Below are positions 11,769 to 23,428 of a DNA stretch of 62,000 nucleotides, one piece after another. The stretch's first letter is position 1, and each line of letters opens with the position of its first letter. Source of the DNA: Cryptomeria japonica (taxonomy: Eukaryota; Streptophyta; Pinopsida; Cupressales; Cupressaceae); NCBI RefSeq assembly GCF_030272615.1, contig NC_081409.1, positions 915,287,340 to 915,349,339 on the forward strand. Direction: 5' to 3'. The translations under genes were made by a program, and so were the position numbers. A model generated the notes under the pieces. It saw only the letters and a program-made list of their open reading frames with translations, made no database searches and had not been told where the DNA came from.

Positions 11769-13346
11769 TGTTGGCATTTGTGCTGAGTATGTTGACATGA
11801 TGATAGTATGTTGTCATTGATGTCAATATGTTGGAGAGTGAACTGGCAATATGTTGAAATGTGAACCGGTACAATGTGGTGAACCAGTATATGTGCAAAG
11901 AAATGAACAGGTATATTGAAGCTAAACAGTTGGCAAAGTGAACCGGTATAGTGGTATAAACCGGTATATTGAGCAATAGGTGAAGTGATATGTTTGTCCA
12001 AGAGAACTGGTATGATGAAATGTGAACCATCATATGGAATGTTCTCTATGAAGACTTAACATGATATGACTACTGGTTGGTAGTCTTAGCTTAAGGGTTT
12101 CTGGTTGAAGTATTCCAAGCCTGTGTGACTCAACCGATAAAATTGTGTGACGAGTTAGCATTTTAATGAAGATTCGATCATGTTGCCATGCCATCTTGAG
12201 CCCGTGAAGGATCTTGCATGAAGGAGATCGATCCTATCTACCTCGGGAATATGCGAAGTCTCTATAAACGGTGGAGAACGTGTGATGGGTTACAAGCCTC
12301 CATGAAAGCGGTGAAGAATGAACGATGGAGAATGTCTTGAGATATGTTCAAGAATTTTGTATTCAAATGCAAAGTGTTCAATGGACAGGATTGAACCGCC
12401 TGAATTGCTTAACCTAAATGTTTAGGGTTTAGGGTTTATGCTACCGACCTATCTATTTCCTATAAGGTCGATGTTGTGTTTCATTATGAGGTTGTTGGCA
12501 AATGGTGTGTGTGTATCTAAGTGAAAATATATGAGATTCTTGCCAGACCAGATGAGATAAGAGGATTGATTCTTGCATTATGTGTGTGCAGAAGGAAGGA
12601 ACTTAAGCAGACCTACATTAGGCATTGAGTGCTATTATTAGATCATTGTAATACCTGTTGATCTTTAACCACTTCAACAGTTGGAAAATCCCTTAACCGG
12701 GTAGCTTTAATTAGCTTGCTGTAAATCCTTTAACAGGGTGACTCAAACTAATTGAGTTCTTGAAATCCTCTAACAAGGTAACCTCTAATAGGGTTTAACC
12801 CTTAACCGGGTATTTAGCCATCCCTTAACCGGGTGATCTCTAACAGGATCGGTTCCTAGCAGAACATGTTGTAACAGTCTTTAACCGGACTAGGCTCCTA
12901 ACAGAGCGAACTTCTACAGAGTTCAAAAGAAGCTTGTGGGTATTCATCCTCACTATGGTTTTTCCCAGTTGGGTTTCCACATGAAAAATCTGTGTGTCAT
13001 GTGTAGTATTTTTCATGTGATGATTTAAGTGACTTGTGTCTGAAGGTAAATCATGCTGAGGTAGTTGTTATTATATTTTTGATGATAGATTACCTATTCA
13101 TGCATAAGGGTGAAATGGAAGTGTAGTATTAAGTTGAGTGGAAAGCTAAGTGATCAACCGGTTAAGGCTTGTCATAGTTATTCTTAGCTTTACTGGTTGC
13201 ACTTTGTTTCAGACCGGTGTTACTGTCTGTTAGACATTTGTAGTGTTTGCAGTCAAACTAGTTTGGAAAAAGATTTTGTGACTGTACTGATTCACCCACC
13301 CCTCTTGGTACCGGTTTGGTACTTATTGTTCATCATTGAGTTATCA
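11769..13346 (+). repeat. 5' LTR of the outer Copia element
   Basis: It is 1578 bp, TG..CA. Its first 270 bp carry repeated gtgaaccggtat-type motifs. The middle holds a telomere-type double repeat (12421-12438). The part at 12650-12930 repeats the theme cccttaaccgggt about eleven times. Near the end, ggtttttcccagttgggttt with ccacatgaaaaatc matches the conserved block seen before the ends of many plant Copia LTRs. Confidence 0.92.
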
Positions 13347-13348
13347 AT

Positions 13349-13360
13349 TGGTATCAGAGC
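13349..13360 (+). promoter_or_regulatory. primer binding site (initiator Met-tRNA type)
   Basis: TGGTATCAGAGC lies two bases after the 5' LTR. This is the usual plant Copia primer site, complementary to the 3' end of initiator methionine tRNA. Confidence 0.9.
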
Positions 13361-13417
13361 ATCTTCTAGGTCCTCTGTGTTGTAAGCTTAATTTCTTGAG
13401 GGAAAGATCCTATTGTA

Positions 13418-14466
13418 ATGATGAAGAGAGAAGGTCCAAAGTTCAATAGAGATAACTTCAAAATTTGGAAGGACAGAATGAAGTTTTACATCAGAAGCAT
13501 GGGTGCTCAACACTGGAGCTATATTGAGAATGTTTTTTTTATCCCTACCGGTACTCTCACCAATGATCAACAGAGAGAAATACAAGAGAATGGGCAAGTC
13601 ATGGAAGCCCTAATCAGTAGCTTATCTAACATTGAGTTTATTGATGTCTAGGATAAAGATAATCCCAAAGAAGTATGGGACACTCTTGAGAATATCTATG
13701 GTGGTGATGAGCATGTAAAACAAGCTAAGGAAGAAAGCCTTAGAGGGAAGTTTGAAGATATGTGGATGGTTGAAGGTGAGACCATTCAACAATATGGAAT
13801 AAGGATCAAAACTGTTGTTGGAGATATCAAGAGCGCAGGTGGTAAAATGGAAGATTCCACTGTGGTAAGAAAAGTTCTGAGATCCTTATTACCGGTCTAT
13901 GCAATAAGGGTTGCTTCTATTTAGGAGTTGAGATCAATAGACAAGACTAAGGTATCCCTAAACTCCATCATTGCAAAGTTGGCAGCCTATGAGCTAAATA
14001 GTTTTGATGGCAGTGTTCAAAAGACTGAATCAACTTTTAGAGCTTCTATTGTACCATCCAGAAAAGGAAAAGAAGCAAGCACCAGTGGTGAACCAAGATA
14101 GAGCAGAGAAATGGATGATGAGGAGATCCTGATGGAATTTGAAGCTCTTCTTGCCAAAAAAATTCCTAAAGGAACCGGTAAATACAGAGGTAAGCTCCCT
14201 TTGAAATTCTTTTCTTGTAATTGGATAGGACATATTGCTATAAACTATCCTATTGGTGACAACAAGGACAAATCAGAGAGGTTCAATAAATTCAAAGGAT
14301 GGAACCAGAGAAACTGTTTTGTTGTAGTTGATGAAGGTGTCACAGATGAGGAATCAGAAGATGAAGAGAATGAAGATATTGTGTTTGTTGCAGTAAAGGA
14401 AGATGTGTCAGACAAGAAGGCTCTTGTCTCCCGCTTTGATAATTCCAATGAGTTGATTATTGACAA
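13418..14466 (+). pseudogene. outer Copia gag, broken
   Basis: Starts at ATG 13418 (a second ATG precedes directly). The opening KFNRDNFKIWKDRMKFYI matches the Copia gag start, where a short Asn-Trp motif precedes the capsid helices. The frame closes at TAG 13649-13651 and again near 13924 and 14099, but resumes each time in the same frame. The nucleocapsid zinc knuckle near 14216 is damaged: CNWIGHIAINYP keeps one Cys and the GH but lacks the others. An acidic spacer (DEESEDEENED) follows before protease. Gag would form the cytoplasmic virus-like particle. Confidence 0.85.
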
Positions 14467-15758
14467 TGGTTGTTCTCACCATATGACTGGTGACCAGAGC
14501 AAGTTTCTACCTTTGGAAGATTATGATGGTGGTGTGGTTCGCTTTGGTAATGATGCACCATGTATGGTTAAAGGAAGAGGGTCCATCTCTCTAAATGGAA
14601 AGAGCAGTGTTGACAATGTGTATTGGGTGGAAGGTCTCAGACACAATCTATTGAGTGTTGCCTAGCTGAATGACAGTGGACTCACTCTGGAATTCAAAAA
14701 TGGAGCATGCAAAATCAAAGGAAAGAATGGTGAATTGATGACCACCGGTATGCAGACCAAAGGTAACTTATTTCAGTTGAATGCAAATGTAAGTACATGT
14801 CTTATGGCTAAATTTGATGATAGCTGGATATGGCATAGGAGACTCTACCATGTAAACTTTGATAACATTGGAAGGCCAGTAAGACCAAGGCAGTCAGAGG
14901 ATTGCCAGTGCTGAGGAAACCAGAAAATCCTTTGTGCAGAGAATGTCAACTAGGGAAAATGTCTTCCTCAAATTTCAAAGGTAAACCCTTCATAGCTGAC
15001 AACTTACTTGATCTTGTGCATACTAATTTGTGTGGTCCTATGAAAACTAGGAGTGTGCAGGGAGATAGGTATTTTATGATTCTTACAGATGATTTCTCAA
15101 GAATGATGTGGGTCACCTTCTTGAAGGACAAGTCTGAAGCCTTTGGAAAGTTCAAAGCTTTCAGAGCATTGGTAGAAAAGGAAAGCAGTAGAAGAATCAA
15201 ATGCCTTAGAACTGATCAAGGAGGGAATTCACTTCCGGTGAATTCAACCAATATTGTGAAGAGAATGGTATCAAGAGGCAACTGTCTGCCCCTCGGACTC
15301 CACAACAGAATGACTTAGCAGAGAGAAACAACTGGATTGTGGTTGAAGCAACTAGAACTATGTTGATCCAAGGAAAAGTTGCTCACACCTTTTGGAGAGA
15401 AGCAGTGAGCACTGCAGTATACACAATGAACTGGGTACTCATCAAGAAAGGAAAGGATAAGACTTCTTATGAGTATTGGACTAGTAAGACACTAGTGGTA
15501 AGCTACTTTAGAATGTTTGGTAGCAGATGTTATATCAAGAGAAGTGAACATCAGAGAAAGTTCGATGCAAAATGTGATGAAGGAATCTTCCTAGGATATT
15601 CCACCAAAGCTCTCAAATGTTTCAACAATAGGACTCATAGAATTGTTGAAAGCATCAATGTTAGAGTTGATGAAAATTCTGGAAAACCTAGGGAAACTGA
15701 CAGTAAGCAAGTAAGAGATGAACCAGTAGTAACCTTTTGGGAACCGGTTGCTAATTAG
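14467..15758 (+). pseudogene. outer Copia protease and integrase, broken
   Basis: The aspartic protease site reads IIDNGCSHHMTGD near 14460, with Asn where most families have Ser. Then come RHNLLSVA with a TAG at 14663-14665, the WHRRLYHVN remnant of the integrase HHCC head, and the catalytic core (TDDFSRMMWVTFL, later RTDQGG). Frames change near 14,870 and between about 15,230 and 15,340, so the Asp-Asp-Glu core is split. The C-terminal integrase part (YIKRSEHQRKFDAKCDEGIF) is intact from 15339. It closes at TAG 15756-15758. Confidence 0.85.
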
Positions 15759-17428
15759 CCAAGTACCGGTAATAGTGTTCCTACACCGGTAGATGCTGAT
15801 GCTGATGAAGATGAGGATGAAGAAGAAAAGCAGGAGGAATCAGTCAAGAGAATTCCTTGATATGTCAAACTGAATCATGATCCAAAGCAGATCATAGGAG
15901 ATAAGGATGCAGGAATCCTTACAAGAAGAAAGGTCAGAGAGAATTCTTGTATGATCTATGAATTTGAGCCTAAATCATTCAAAGAGGCACATAAAGATGA
16001 AGACTAGATCAAGGCAATGGAGGAGGAACTTGACCAGATAGAGAAGAATGGTACATGGTCTTTGGTATCCAGATCGGAGCATAAAAATGTCATTGGTACC
16101 AAATGGGTTTTTAGAAACAAGTTGAATGAGGATGGCACAATGGTAGGGAACAAAGCTAGACTAGGATGTAAAGGATATGCCCAAGAAGAAGGAGAAGACT
16201 ATGGAGAAACCTTTGCCCCAGTAGCCAGATTGGAAGGAGTTTGTATGCTTCTTGCATATGTAGATTTTAAAGGATTCAAGGTATACCAAATGGATGTAAA
16301 ATCTGCATTCCTAAATGGAATACTTGAAGAGGAGGTGTATATAGAGAAACCGGATGGGTTTGCCCTATCAGAAGATAGTGACATGGTATGTATGCTACAT
16401 AAAGCCTTGTATGGACTGAAGCAGACACCTAGAGCATGGTATGAATGCTTGCACTCCCATCTTGTGAAGATTGGATTTGAAAGAACAAGTGAAGATAGTA
16501 ATATCTACTTGAAATTAGAAGGAGATCAGATTCTAATCTGTGAAGTATTTGTTGATGACATCATCTTTGAAGGTGATGACAAGATGAGTCATGAATTTGC
16601 TGATGAGATGAAAAAGGAGTTTGAAATGTCACTCATAGGGGAGATTAAGTTCTTCATTGGACTACAGATTCAACAAATGAAAGATGGAATCTTTATTACT
16701 CAGTCCAAGTATGTCAAAGAGGTGTTGAAGACCTTTGGCATGGAAGATAGTAAACTAGTTGTAAGCTATCAAAAGAAGATGACTCAGCGGTGGTAAATGA
16801 GAAGGATTACCGATCAATGATTGGTAAGTTGCATTATGTAGTGCATAGCAGACTAGACATTGCACATGCAGTGGATATTACCGCTCGGTTTCAGCAAAGC
16901 CCTAGAGAATCCCACTTGGTAGTAGTCAAGCGGATTCTTAGATATCTGAAGGGAACTATTGATTATGGGTTATGGTATCCATACAATAATTATTTCAACC
17001 TGAAAGTGTTCACAGATGCTGATTGGGCTAGTAATGTAGATGATCGAAAGAGCACAACCAGTGGTGCATTCTTTCTCGGTGGTAGACTGGTCTCATGGAT
17101 GAGTAAAAACTAGAGTTGTATCTCTCAGTCTATAGCAGAAGCAGAGTATGTTGTAGCTTTTATGAACTACACCCAGACTATTTGGATGAAGCATGTATTG
17201 AATGACTTCAAAGTTCCTATATCTGAACCGGTAAGCATATTTTGTGACAATACAAGTGCAATTAACATTTCCAAGAATCCGGTTTTGCATGCTAGAACCA
17301 AGCACTTTGAGCTCAAGTATCATTTCTTGAGGGAGAAGGTTCAGAACAAGGAGGTTGTGTTGGAAGCAGTTAGTAGATATATTCACCAAGCCTCTACCAA
17401 AGGCTTCATTTACCTATTTAAGAGGTGA
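15759..17428 (+). pseudogene. outer Copia reverse transcriptase and RNase H, broken
   Basis: The reverse transcriptase runs from [15 protein letters not shown] (16016) through [13 protein letters not shown] and [11 protein letters not shown] to FVDDIIF near 16550, the YVDD-type active site with Phe. The frame shifts near 16,790 and resumes with RSMIGKLHYVVHSRLDIAHAV. RNase H follows with FTDADWA (17010), a TAG at 17111-17113, SQSIAEAEYVV and FCDNTSAI, so the acidic residues remain recognisable. It ends at TGA 17426-17428. TAG codons also fall near 15858 and 16005. Confidence 0.87.
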
Positions 17429-17705
17429 ATTAGGGGTGTTTCCCCTTCAAGAGGTGAATTGAAAGTATGTACTCCACATCAGTCAGGTATTGTAGTGTCC
17501 AAATTTTTCCGGATTGATGTGTTGAAGGATGCTACTCCTCATGGGGAGCAGCATAGTGGAACAGGAAAGCTTGTGCCTCCACTTTGGCATTATTTCCAAA
17601 GGGGGAGAAGATGTGAAGCAGAGAAGATATCCGCAGCAATGGGGAGAAGATGTGACGCAGAAAGAGAGATCTTTGTATATTGCCATCAATGCCAAAGGGG
17701 GAGAT
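17429..17705 (+). promoter_or_regulatory. 3' untranslated region and polypurine tract of outer Copia
   Basis: It opens with the direct repeat aagaggtgaatt (17420-17431, 17449-17460) around aggggtgtttcccct, a short hairpin. Then ggggagaagatgtg occurs twice (about 17601 and 17640). It ends in ccaaagggggagat against the 3' LTR TGTTGG, which is the polypurine tract priming plus-strand DNA. Confidence 0.75.
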
Positions 17706-18569
17706 TGTTGGCATTTGTGCTGAGTATGTTGACATGATGATATTATGTTGTCATTGATATCAATATGTTGGAGAGTGAATTGACAATATGCTGAAATGTG
17801 AACTGGTACAATGTGGTGAACTAGTATATGTACAAAGAAGTGAACAGGTATATTGAAGCTAAACAATTGGCAAAGTGAACCGGTATAGTGGTATAAACCG
17901 GTATATTGAGCAATAGGTGAAGTGGTATGTTTGTCCAAGAGAACCGGTATGATGAAATGTGAACCAACATATGGAATGTTCTCTATGAAGACTTAACATG
18001 ATATGACTACCGATTGGTAGTCTTAGCTTAAGGGTTTTCGGTTGAAGTATTCCAAGCCTGTGTGACTCAACCGATGACATTGTGTGATGAGTTAGCATTT
18101 TAATGAAGATCCAATCATGTTGCCACATCAACTTGAGCGTGTGAAGGATCTTGCATGAAGGAGATCGATCCTATCTACCTTGGGAATATGCAAAGTCTCT
18201 GTAAACGGTGGAGAATGCGTGATGGGTTACAAGCCGCCATGAAAGCGGTGAAGAATGAATGATGGAGAATGTCTTGAGATATGTTGAAGACTTTTGTATT
18301 CAAATGCAAAGTGTTCAATGGCCAGGATTGAACCATCTGAATTGCTTAACCTAAATGTTTAGGGTTTAGGGTTTATGCTACTGACCTATCTGTTTCCTAT
18401 GAGGTCGATGTTGTGTTTCATTTTGAGGTTGTTGGCAAATGGTGTGTGTGTATCTAAGTGAAAAGATATGTGATTCTTGCTAGACTAGATGAGATAAGAG
18501 GATTGATTCCTGCATTGTGTGTGTGCAGAAGGAAGGAACTTAAGCGGATCTACATTAGGCATTGACTGC
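17706..18569 (+). repeat. 3' LTR of outer Copia, left part
   Basis: It aligns with the 5' LTR from TGTTGG to cattgactgc, where the nested Gypsy element starts. The last five bases, actgc (18565-18569), are the target duplication of that insertion. The telomere-type motif is repeated at 18358-18375. Confidence 0.92.
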
Positions 18570-19346
18570 TGTAGACACCTAAAATTGTCATGTCTAATTA
18601 AATAAATATTTTATTTATTTAATTATCTAAGCCTATTTCTTCTATTAATTAAATAAATTTTTATTTAATTAATTCATTTATCCTCTTCTAGCCTTATTTC
18701 TCATTTAAATAAATACATTTATTTATTTAAATTATCCCTTTCCTAAATTAAATAAATATCTTATTTATTTAATTATCCTACTTCTTCTATTAATTAAATA
18801 AATCTTTATTTATTTAATTAATTCATTATCTTTTTCTACACATGACACATGTCATTCATCTCTTATTTCCTACACTACCTACCTCTTTCATTATTTTGGT
18901 ATTTCTTATACCTACCCTCTAATCCTAGCCGACCTCTCTTTTTACACCTCTCAATCTTAACCCTCCATTTCTTATTGTGTCTTCTATTTAAGGAGATGCT
19001 TTCTTCATTGTCAAACCCTAATGACTAATGACTGATTTTGGAGTACTTGGCTACACTACAATTCCACTTGCAACCACATTCCATTCTTTGTTGAGCTCTT
19101 GTGCATACAAAAATCTGAGAGCAAGTATATCAAGCAAGATCAATGGAGATAGGAAGAATGGAGATCAAAACCCTATTGGACATATGATGGTATAATCTTT
19201 GTGATTTTTGAGTTATTTTGCATTGTCTTAGGTTATCTTCATATGTTATGGTGGATCTTTGTTCATTGTTAGGCTAGGGTTTGGTGGTTGAATCCATTTT
19301 AGTCTTTCAATATTGTTATCATTGTTATCCATTTTCACCATATACA
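18570..19346 (+). repeat. 5' LTR of the nested Gypsy element
   Basis: 777 bp. The first 270 bp are built of attaattaaataaat-type AT blocks with strong dyad character. The middle has acacatgacacatgtc and a ctatttaaggag TATA-like site near 18985. It ends with caccatataca. Differences from the 3' LTR that I can see: a/g in the cattcc-ttctttg stretch near 19082, a/g in ggacat-tgatgg near 19183, and g/a in tttgt-atttttg near 19202. Confidence 0.93.
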
Positions 19347-19349
19347 TTT

Positions 19350-19367
19350 TGGCACGCCCGGTGGGAC
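19350..19367 (+). promoter_or_regulatory. primer binding site of the Gypsy element
   Basis: TGGCACGCCCGGTGGGAC starts three bases after the LTR end. The TGG start and GC-rich body fit a tRNA 3' end. The tRNA identity is not assigned. Confidence 0.7.
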
Positions 19368-19436
19368 TCTTGTCCCTTTGCATTTAACATTTTTGTTGCA
19401 GATTTTGCATTTTTGAAGTTGCAGATCGGACGATTT

Positions 19437-19760
19437 CGACGACATTTTAGGTTTTTTCCGCGTCTGCGAGTGTTCGGATCGCGTTTTTGTATTTCAGAGG
19501 CGTCTGCGATATCTTGGATCGCGTCTGTGTTTCTGTCATTTTCTATTTTTGCAGGTTTCCAAAAGACGCGTCTGTGATTCCGAATCGCGTCTGCGCATCA
19601 TCTTATCACGTCTGTGATTCCGAATCGCGTCTGCGTATCATCTTATCACGTCTGTAGCCGAAAGAAGCGTCTGTGTTCTGTGGCCGCGTCTGTAAACTAC
19701 AGAACCGCGTCTGTGTCGGACAGACGCGTCTGTGTCTGGTATAACAGCGTCTGTGCATTC
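19437..19760 (+). repeat. leader array of GCGTCTGTG motifs, first block
   Basis: About a dozen copies of CGTCTGTG or CGTCTGCG occur at irregular 15-25 bp spacing, including a near-perfect duplication of about 40 bp (cacgtctgtgattccgaatc at about 19566 and 19607). GC-rich islands stand in AT-rich DNA. The motif recurs at 20976-21262 and, inverted, at 33230-33540. Confidence 0.8.
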
Positions 19761-20975
19761 TGCTTTGCAAATTTTTCAAGTTTTTCGATTCGGATTTTCG
19801 GATTTTGTACTTAGGGTTTCAAATTTGGTTTATTTTCGGCTAACCTTTGCAGATCTAGCTAACCTGGTTTGTGTAGCTTGCTTTGGAGACAAATACGTTT
19901 TTGTTGAAGGCCCCTTTTCACAAAGTCTTTTTGGGTTTTCTAAAAATTTACCTAACTTGTGTGCTTGCAAGAAGGGGTTATCATTTGAAACAACCCAAAC
20001 TACTAACAATTTTGTTGCAGGGCCTTAGCTAGGGTTTTGTAATTTTTATTGTGTGCCTTGTTTCATAGCTTAGCAAACACTTCAATTGGTGCACTAAAAT
20101 TGAATCATTGTCTTTTGTGTCTTGAGCAATAGGCTCTTTTTGTTTACTCTTTAGAGGGCCTGTCTTCCCGTGTGGTCATTAGGACTACTAGTGAGAAGAG
20201 AACGACCCAAGTGGTAGCGAGGAAAACCCACCTCATCCAAACCACTATAATCAAATGTATTCATGGTGAAAACTATGAATAACGTGTGCTGATTAGTTCA
20301 TACCGACACTATGTCTCCCCATAAACCCGTTTGATCAAATTTATTTGATCATTTGTAGGGTGTAACCCCTACTGGCTAGGAGCCTTCTGTATTTACAGAG
20401 CTGAAAGTGTCGCATGTATGGCCACACGAGCGGATGCCCTTACTAGCACCATTTTGTTTTAGAGGTCCAAATCCTTCTAGTTGTTGGGGCAGGAGGTCGG
20501 ACCTCTGGTAGCGGCCCACACACATACGGTTCTTAGTAGAGATACAAAGTTCACCATGGGGAGTTTTCATGGGGACTGATGCTTGGTTGACCCGAGAAGT
20601 GAGTGCCGAGGGTGGAGCTAGTGAGGTCAAGCATCTAAGTATCCGCTCTGAATAGCGTAGCCTCGGGGGTAAAACCCCATGTGGGATCAACAACTATTGT
20701 CTTGGCCAGCCATAAGAATTGTGCTTGACTTATGATAAACATTCAAACACTCAAAGACAAAGCAGCAAAACATTGTGTCTTTTGTGTCTTCAAGTGTATG
20801 CAAATTTTTTTTACATCAAACAACACACTTTCTTGGAGTCATTTTGGAGTCTAAACACTAGCAAACATTGAGTCATCAGCACTGTGTCCTCTTGTCACGA
20901 AAAACAGTCGAACAATCAGATTTGGTCACAACAAAACAAATTCACAGATAGGAAAGATTGCACGAAGGTTACAGA
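19761..20975 (+). other. untranslated leader of the Gypsy element
   Basis: There is no reading frame with recognisable similarity. A pyrimidine-AG site (acctttgcag, 19855) could be a splice acceptor. The block 20340-20700 is GC-richer, with phrases such as gacccgagaagtgagtgcc and aaccccatgtgggatcaac, and may be conserved leader sequence with an RNA role. Confidence 0.45.
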
Positions 20976-21262
20976 AACGCGTCTGTGTCTGTTAAAATCG
21001 CGTCTGTGTCAGATAAACGCGTCTGTGAAGTACAGAATAGCGTCTGTGTTTTTATCTGCGTCTGTGTCGAGCAGAGACACGTCTGTGTCTGGGAATCGCA
21101 TCTGTGAAGTATACAGGCGCGTCTGTGTCCACAATTGCAAAAAACTGTTACAGTCCCGGCAAACATCAACAGGAAAATCTCAGAATCACGTCTGTGTTAA
21201 ACAGAGTAGCGTCTGTGTCTTAAAACCGCGTCTGTGAAGTATACAGAGGCGTCTGTGTCAGG
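20976..21262 (+). repeat. leader array of GCGTCTGTG motifs, second block
   Basis: About twelve copies of GCGTCTGTG or one-base variants, often followed by tc or aagta. It includes the repeated phrase cgcgtctgtgaagtatacag (near 21100 and 21228). It lies about 500 bp before the gag start. Confidence 0.8.
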
Positions 21263-21748
21263 ATTTGAAAATTTTAACAGTCAAACAAACAAAGAAATCA
21301 GTTTCGGCATACTTGAGCTTCCTAGGTTGTCTCTTCAGATTTCATCTAGCATTCAACCTGTCTTTGGGTCTCACATAGTCCATCATTGCTTCACATCTCA
21401 TTTTACATTCATACTTGTCTAAACTTGAGTCAAAAGGTCACTTGCTTGTCCTCATCATACTTTGTCAACACACTACATACAACTACACTTTGCTAAGTGG
21501 TCCCTCATCAAGGTTTCTTACCTTTGGGTCTCATTTGGTCTTACTTAGAGTCAAGGTCAGCTTACCTCATCAAGAGAAACTATCCTCTCTTTGGAAGTCA
21601 CACCTACTCTACTACTTACATACTTGGTCTTACACTTTGGACATTGCAAGTACACCTCAAGATTCATTTACACTCCATACAACTCTTGGTCTTCCATACT
21701 CTTGTCATTTTCCGTCTAGTCTCTCACATATTGCCAAACACCTAGTTC

Positions 21749-23413
21749 ATGGTTGAAACCCGTCTTCAAAAATCTAGGAGAATAGTCAAAGAAGCTCAAG
21801 AATCCGCAAACATGAGTTCTTATGAGTATGACAATGATGTCTTCTACAATCCTGAGCACACTACATTACCAGACATGAATGTTTATAGACACAATCCAAA
21901 TGTGGAAAGCGCAAACGCTATAAACAACAATGCTACACACAATGACAATGTTGACAATTCTTCAATACTATCAGCAGACATACAAGAATCTATAATGGAT
22001 CCTCAATTCAATAGATTGGTTGAAGAGATAATGAGGAGAGATCGTCAATATTTGCTAAACATGATGGCACAAAGTGGAGCTAAAATACCACATGATTTTG
22101 ACTTATCTCAACTTATGGAAAGTAGACCTTCACAACAAACTCAACCTAATAGTGGAGGACCAAATAATATGATGCCGGAGTCACCATCAGTTTTGCTTCA
22201 GAAACCAGCAATCCCACATACACAAGCTCAAATGCATGATACTTACACTCAAAGACCATCATGGAGGCCTTATGCTCAAACACATACTCAAGATATGGGT
22301 CAACCAAGACAAATGGATACTCAAGGATTTCCTCAAAATTTTGACACAAGGAGACCTCATGCCAAAATTGGGGGCAACACAATGGAAAATGAAAGGCCTA
22401 TTGAATATGGTTTATACACACAAAATAGATATGGAGTCCCTCAACAAGAAGTTATGCCAAGTGCTCCATATATGTCGCAACAATATAGACCTCCTTATGG
22501 ACATGTCTACGATCAGTATCATCCATATATGCAACAAGTTCCTCCTCAAATGGGTGTTTCAAACATGGGATATGCTACAAGAAATCCATCTCCTCCCAAA
22601 AATAATTTGGAGCAACAAATTAGAGATCTACAAAAGAAAGTGGAAGACATGGGCACATCAAAACCCACATATACTATGAGAGATATATGCCCTTATCCAT
22701 TTGATAAGAGCATTCCAATGCCTCCGTTTCCTCCGCACTTTGTAACACCAAAATTCGACAAATATAGAGGGAGAGGAGACCCCAAGGCACATATAAGACA
22801 ATTCTTCACAGCTTGCATTGAGGTAGCGGCAGAAGAAACATACTTAATGAGGTTATTCCCACAGAGCTTAGGAGATCAAGCTATGGAATGGTTTTCTCAA
22901 TTACCTCCCGATATTAAGTCATGGGGCGACTTGGCAGAAGCATTCATTCAGCATTTTTCTTACAACATTGAAACAGATGTCTCAGTTACTACCTTGTGCA
23001 ATACGAAACAAAAAGAAGGAGAATCTTTCGCAACATTTTTACAAAGATGGAGAAACTTAGCTAGCAGATGCTCTTGTGAGATCCCGCAAAAACAAATGGT
23101 GGAGATGTTCACACAAAACGTTAACAAGGCTATTGGCTATGATCTCAGAAAAGCTTGTTTGTCTACATTCAAGGATGTCATTGAAAAGGGCCTAGTAACA
23201 GAAAAGGTCTTAATTGAACAAGGAGTTATCAAGCTATACAAAGAAAACAAAGAGGACTTCAAAGGAAAGGACAAACCAAAATTTTGGAGCAAGAACAAGA
23301 ACACGGTTAATGATGGTGTTGTTGATGCCAACACAGTAAGACCAAAGTTTGTCTTTTCTGGTTCAAGTTCTACCGACAATCAAGTGAACAATCAAACGGC
23401 TGCTAAACCATGA
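21749..23413 (+). CDS. gag: gag polyprotein of the Gypsy element
   Basis: 554 codons from ATG 21749; the N-terminus MVETRLQKSRR is basic. Residues 90-280 are Gln/Pro/Tyr-rich and disordered. A short coiled coil (LEQQIRDLQKKVEDMG) is near residue 287. The retrotransposon gag capsid domain spans about 330-450, with MRLFPQSLGDQAMEWFSQLP and FATFLQRWRNLASRC. The protein should assemble the cytoplasmic particle that packages element RNA. The frame closes at TGA 23411-23413 but continues in the same frame into the zinc knuckle and protease, so the TGA may be a mutated CGA or a read-through stop. Pol follows with no frame change. Confidence 0.9.
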   Translation: MVETRLQKSRRIVKEAQESANMSSYEYDNDVFYNPEHTTLPDMNVYRHNPNVESANAINNNATHNDNVDNSSILSADIQESIMDPQFNRLVEEIMRRDRQYLLNMMAQSGAKIPHDFDLSQLMESRPSQQTQPNSGGPNNMMPESPSVLLQKPAIPHTQAQMHDTYTQRPSWRPYAQTHTQDMGQPRQMDTQGFPQNFDTRRPHAKIGGNTMENERPIEYGLYTQNRYGVPQQEVMPSAPYMSQQYRPPYGHVYDQYHPYMQQVPPQMGVSNMGYATRNPSPPKNNLEQQIRDLQKKVEDMGTSKPTYTMRDICPYPFDKSIPMPPFPPHFVTPKFDKYRGRGDPKAHIRQFFTACIEVAAEETYLMRLFPQSLGDQAMEWFSQLPPDIKSWGDLAEAFIQHFSYNIETDVSVTTLCNTKQKEGESFATFLQRWRNLASRCSCEIPQKQMVEMFTQNVNKAIGYDLRKACLSTFKDVIEKGLVTEKVLIEQGVIKLYKENKEDFKGKDKPKFWSKNKNTVNDGVVDANTVRPKFVFSGSSSTDNQVNNQTAAKP

Positions 23414-23428
23414 AGGAAGTACACTCCA

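Noticed and set aside
19437-21262. CRISPR-like impression from repeated GCGTCTGTG
   Set aside because: The repeat is short, spacing is irregular and the context is a plant retrotransposon leader.
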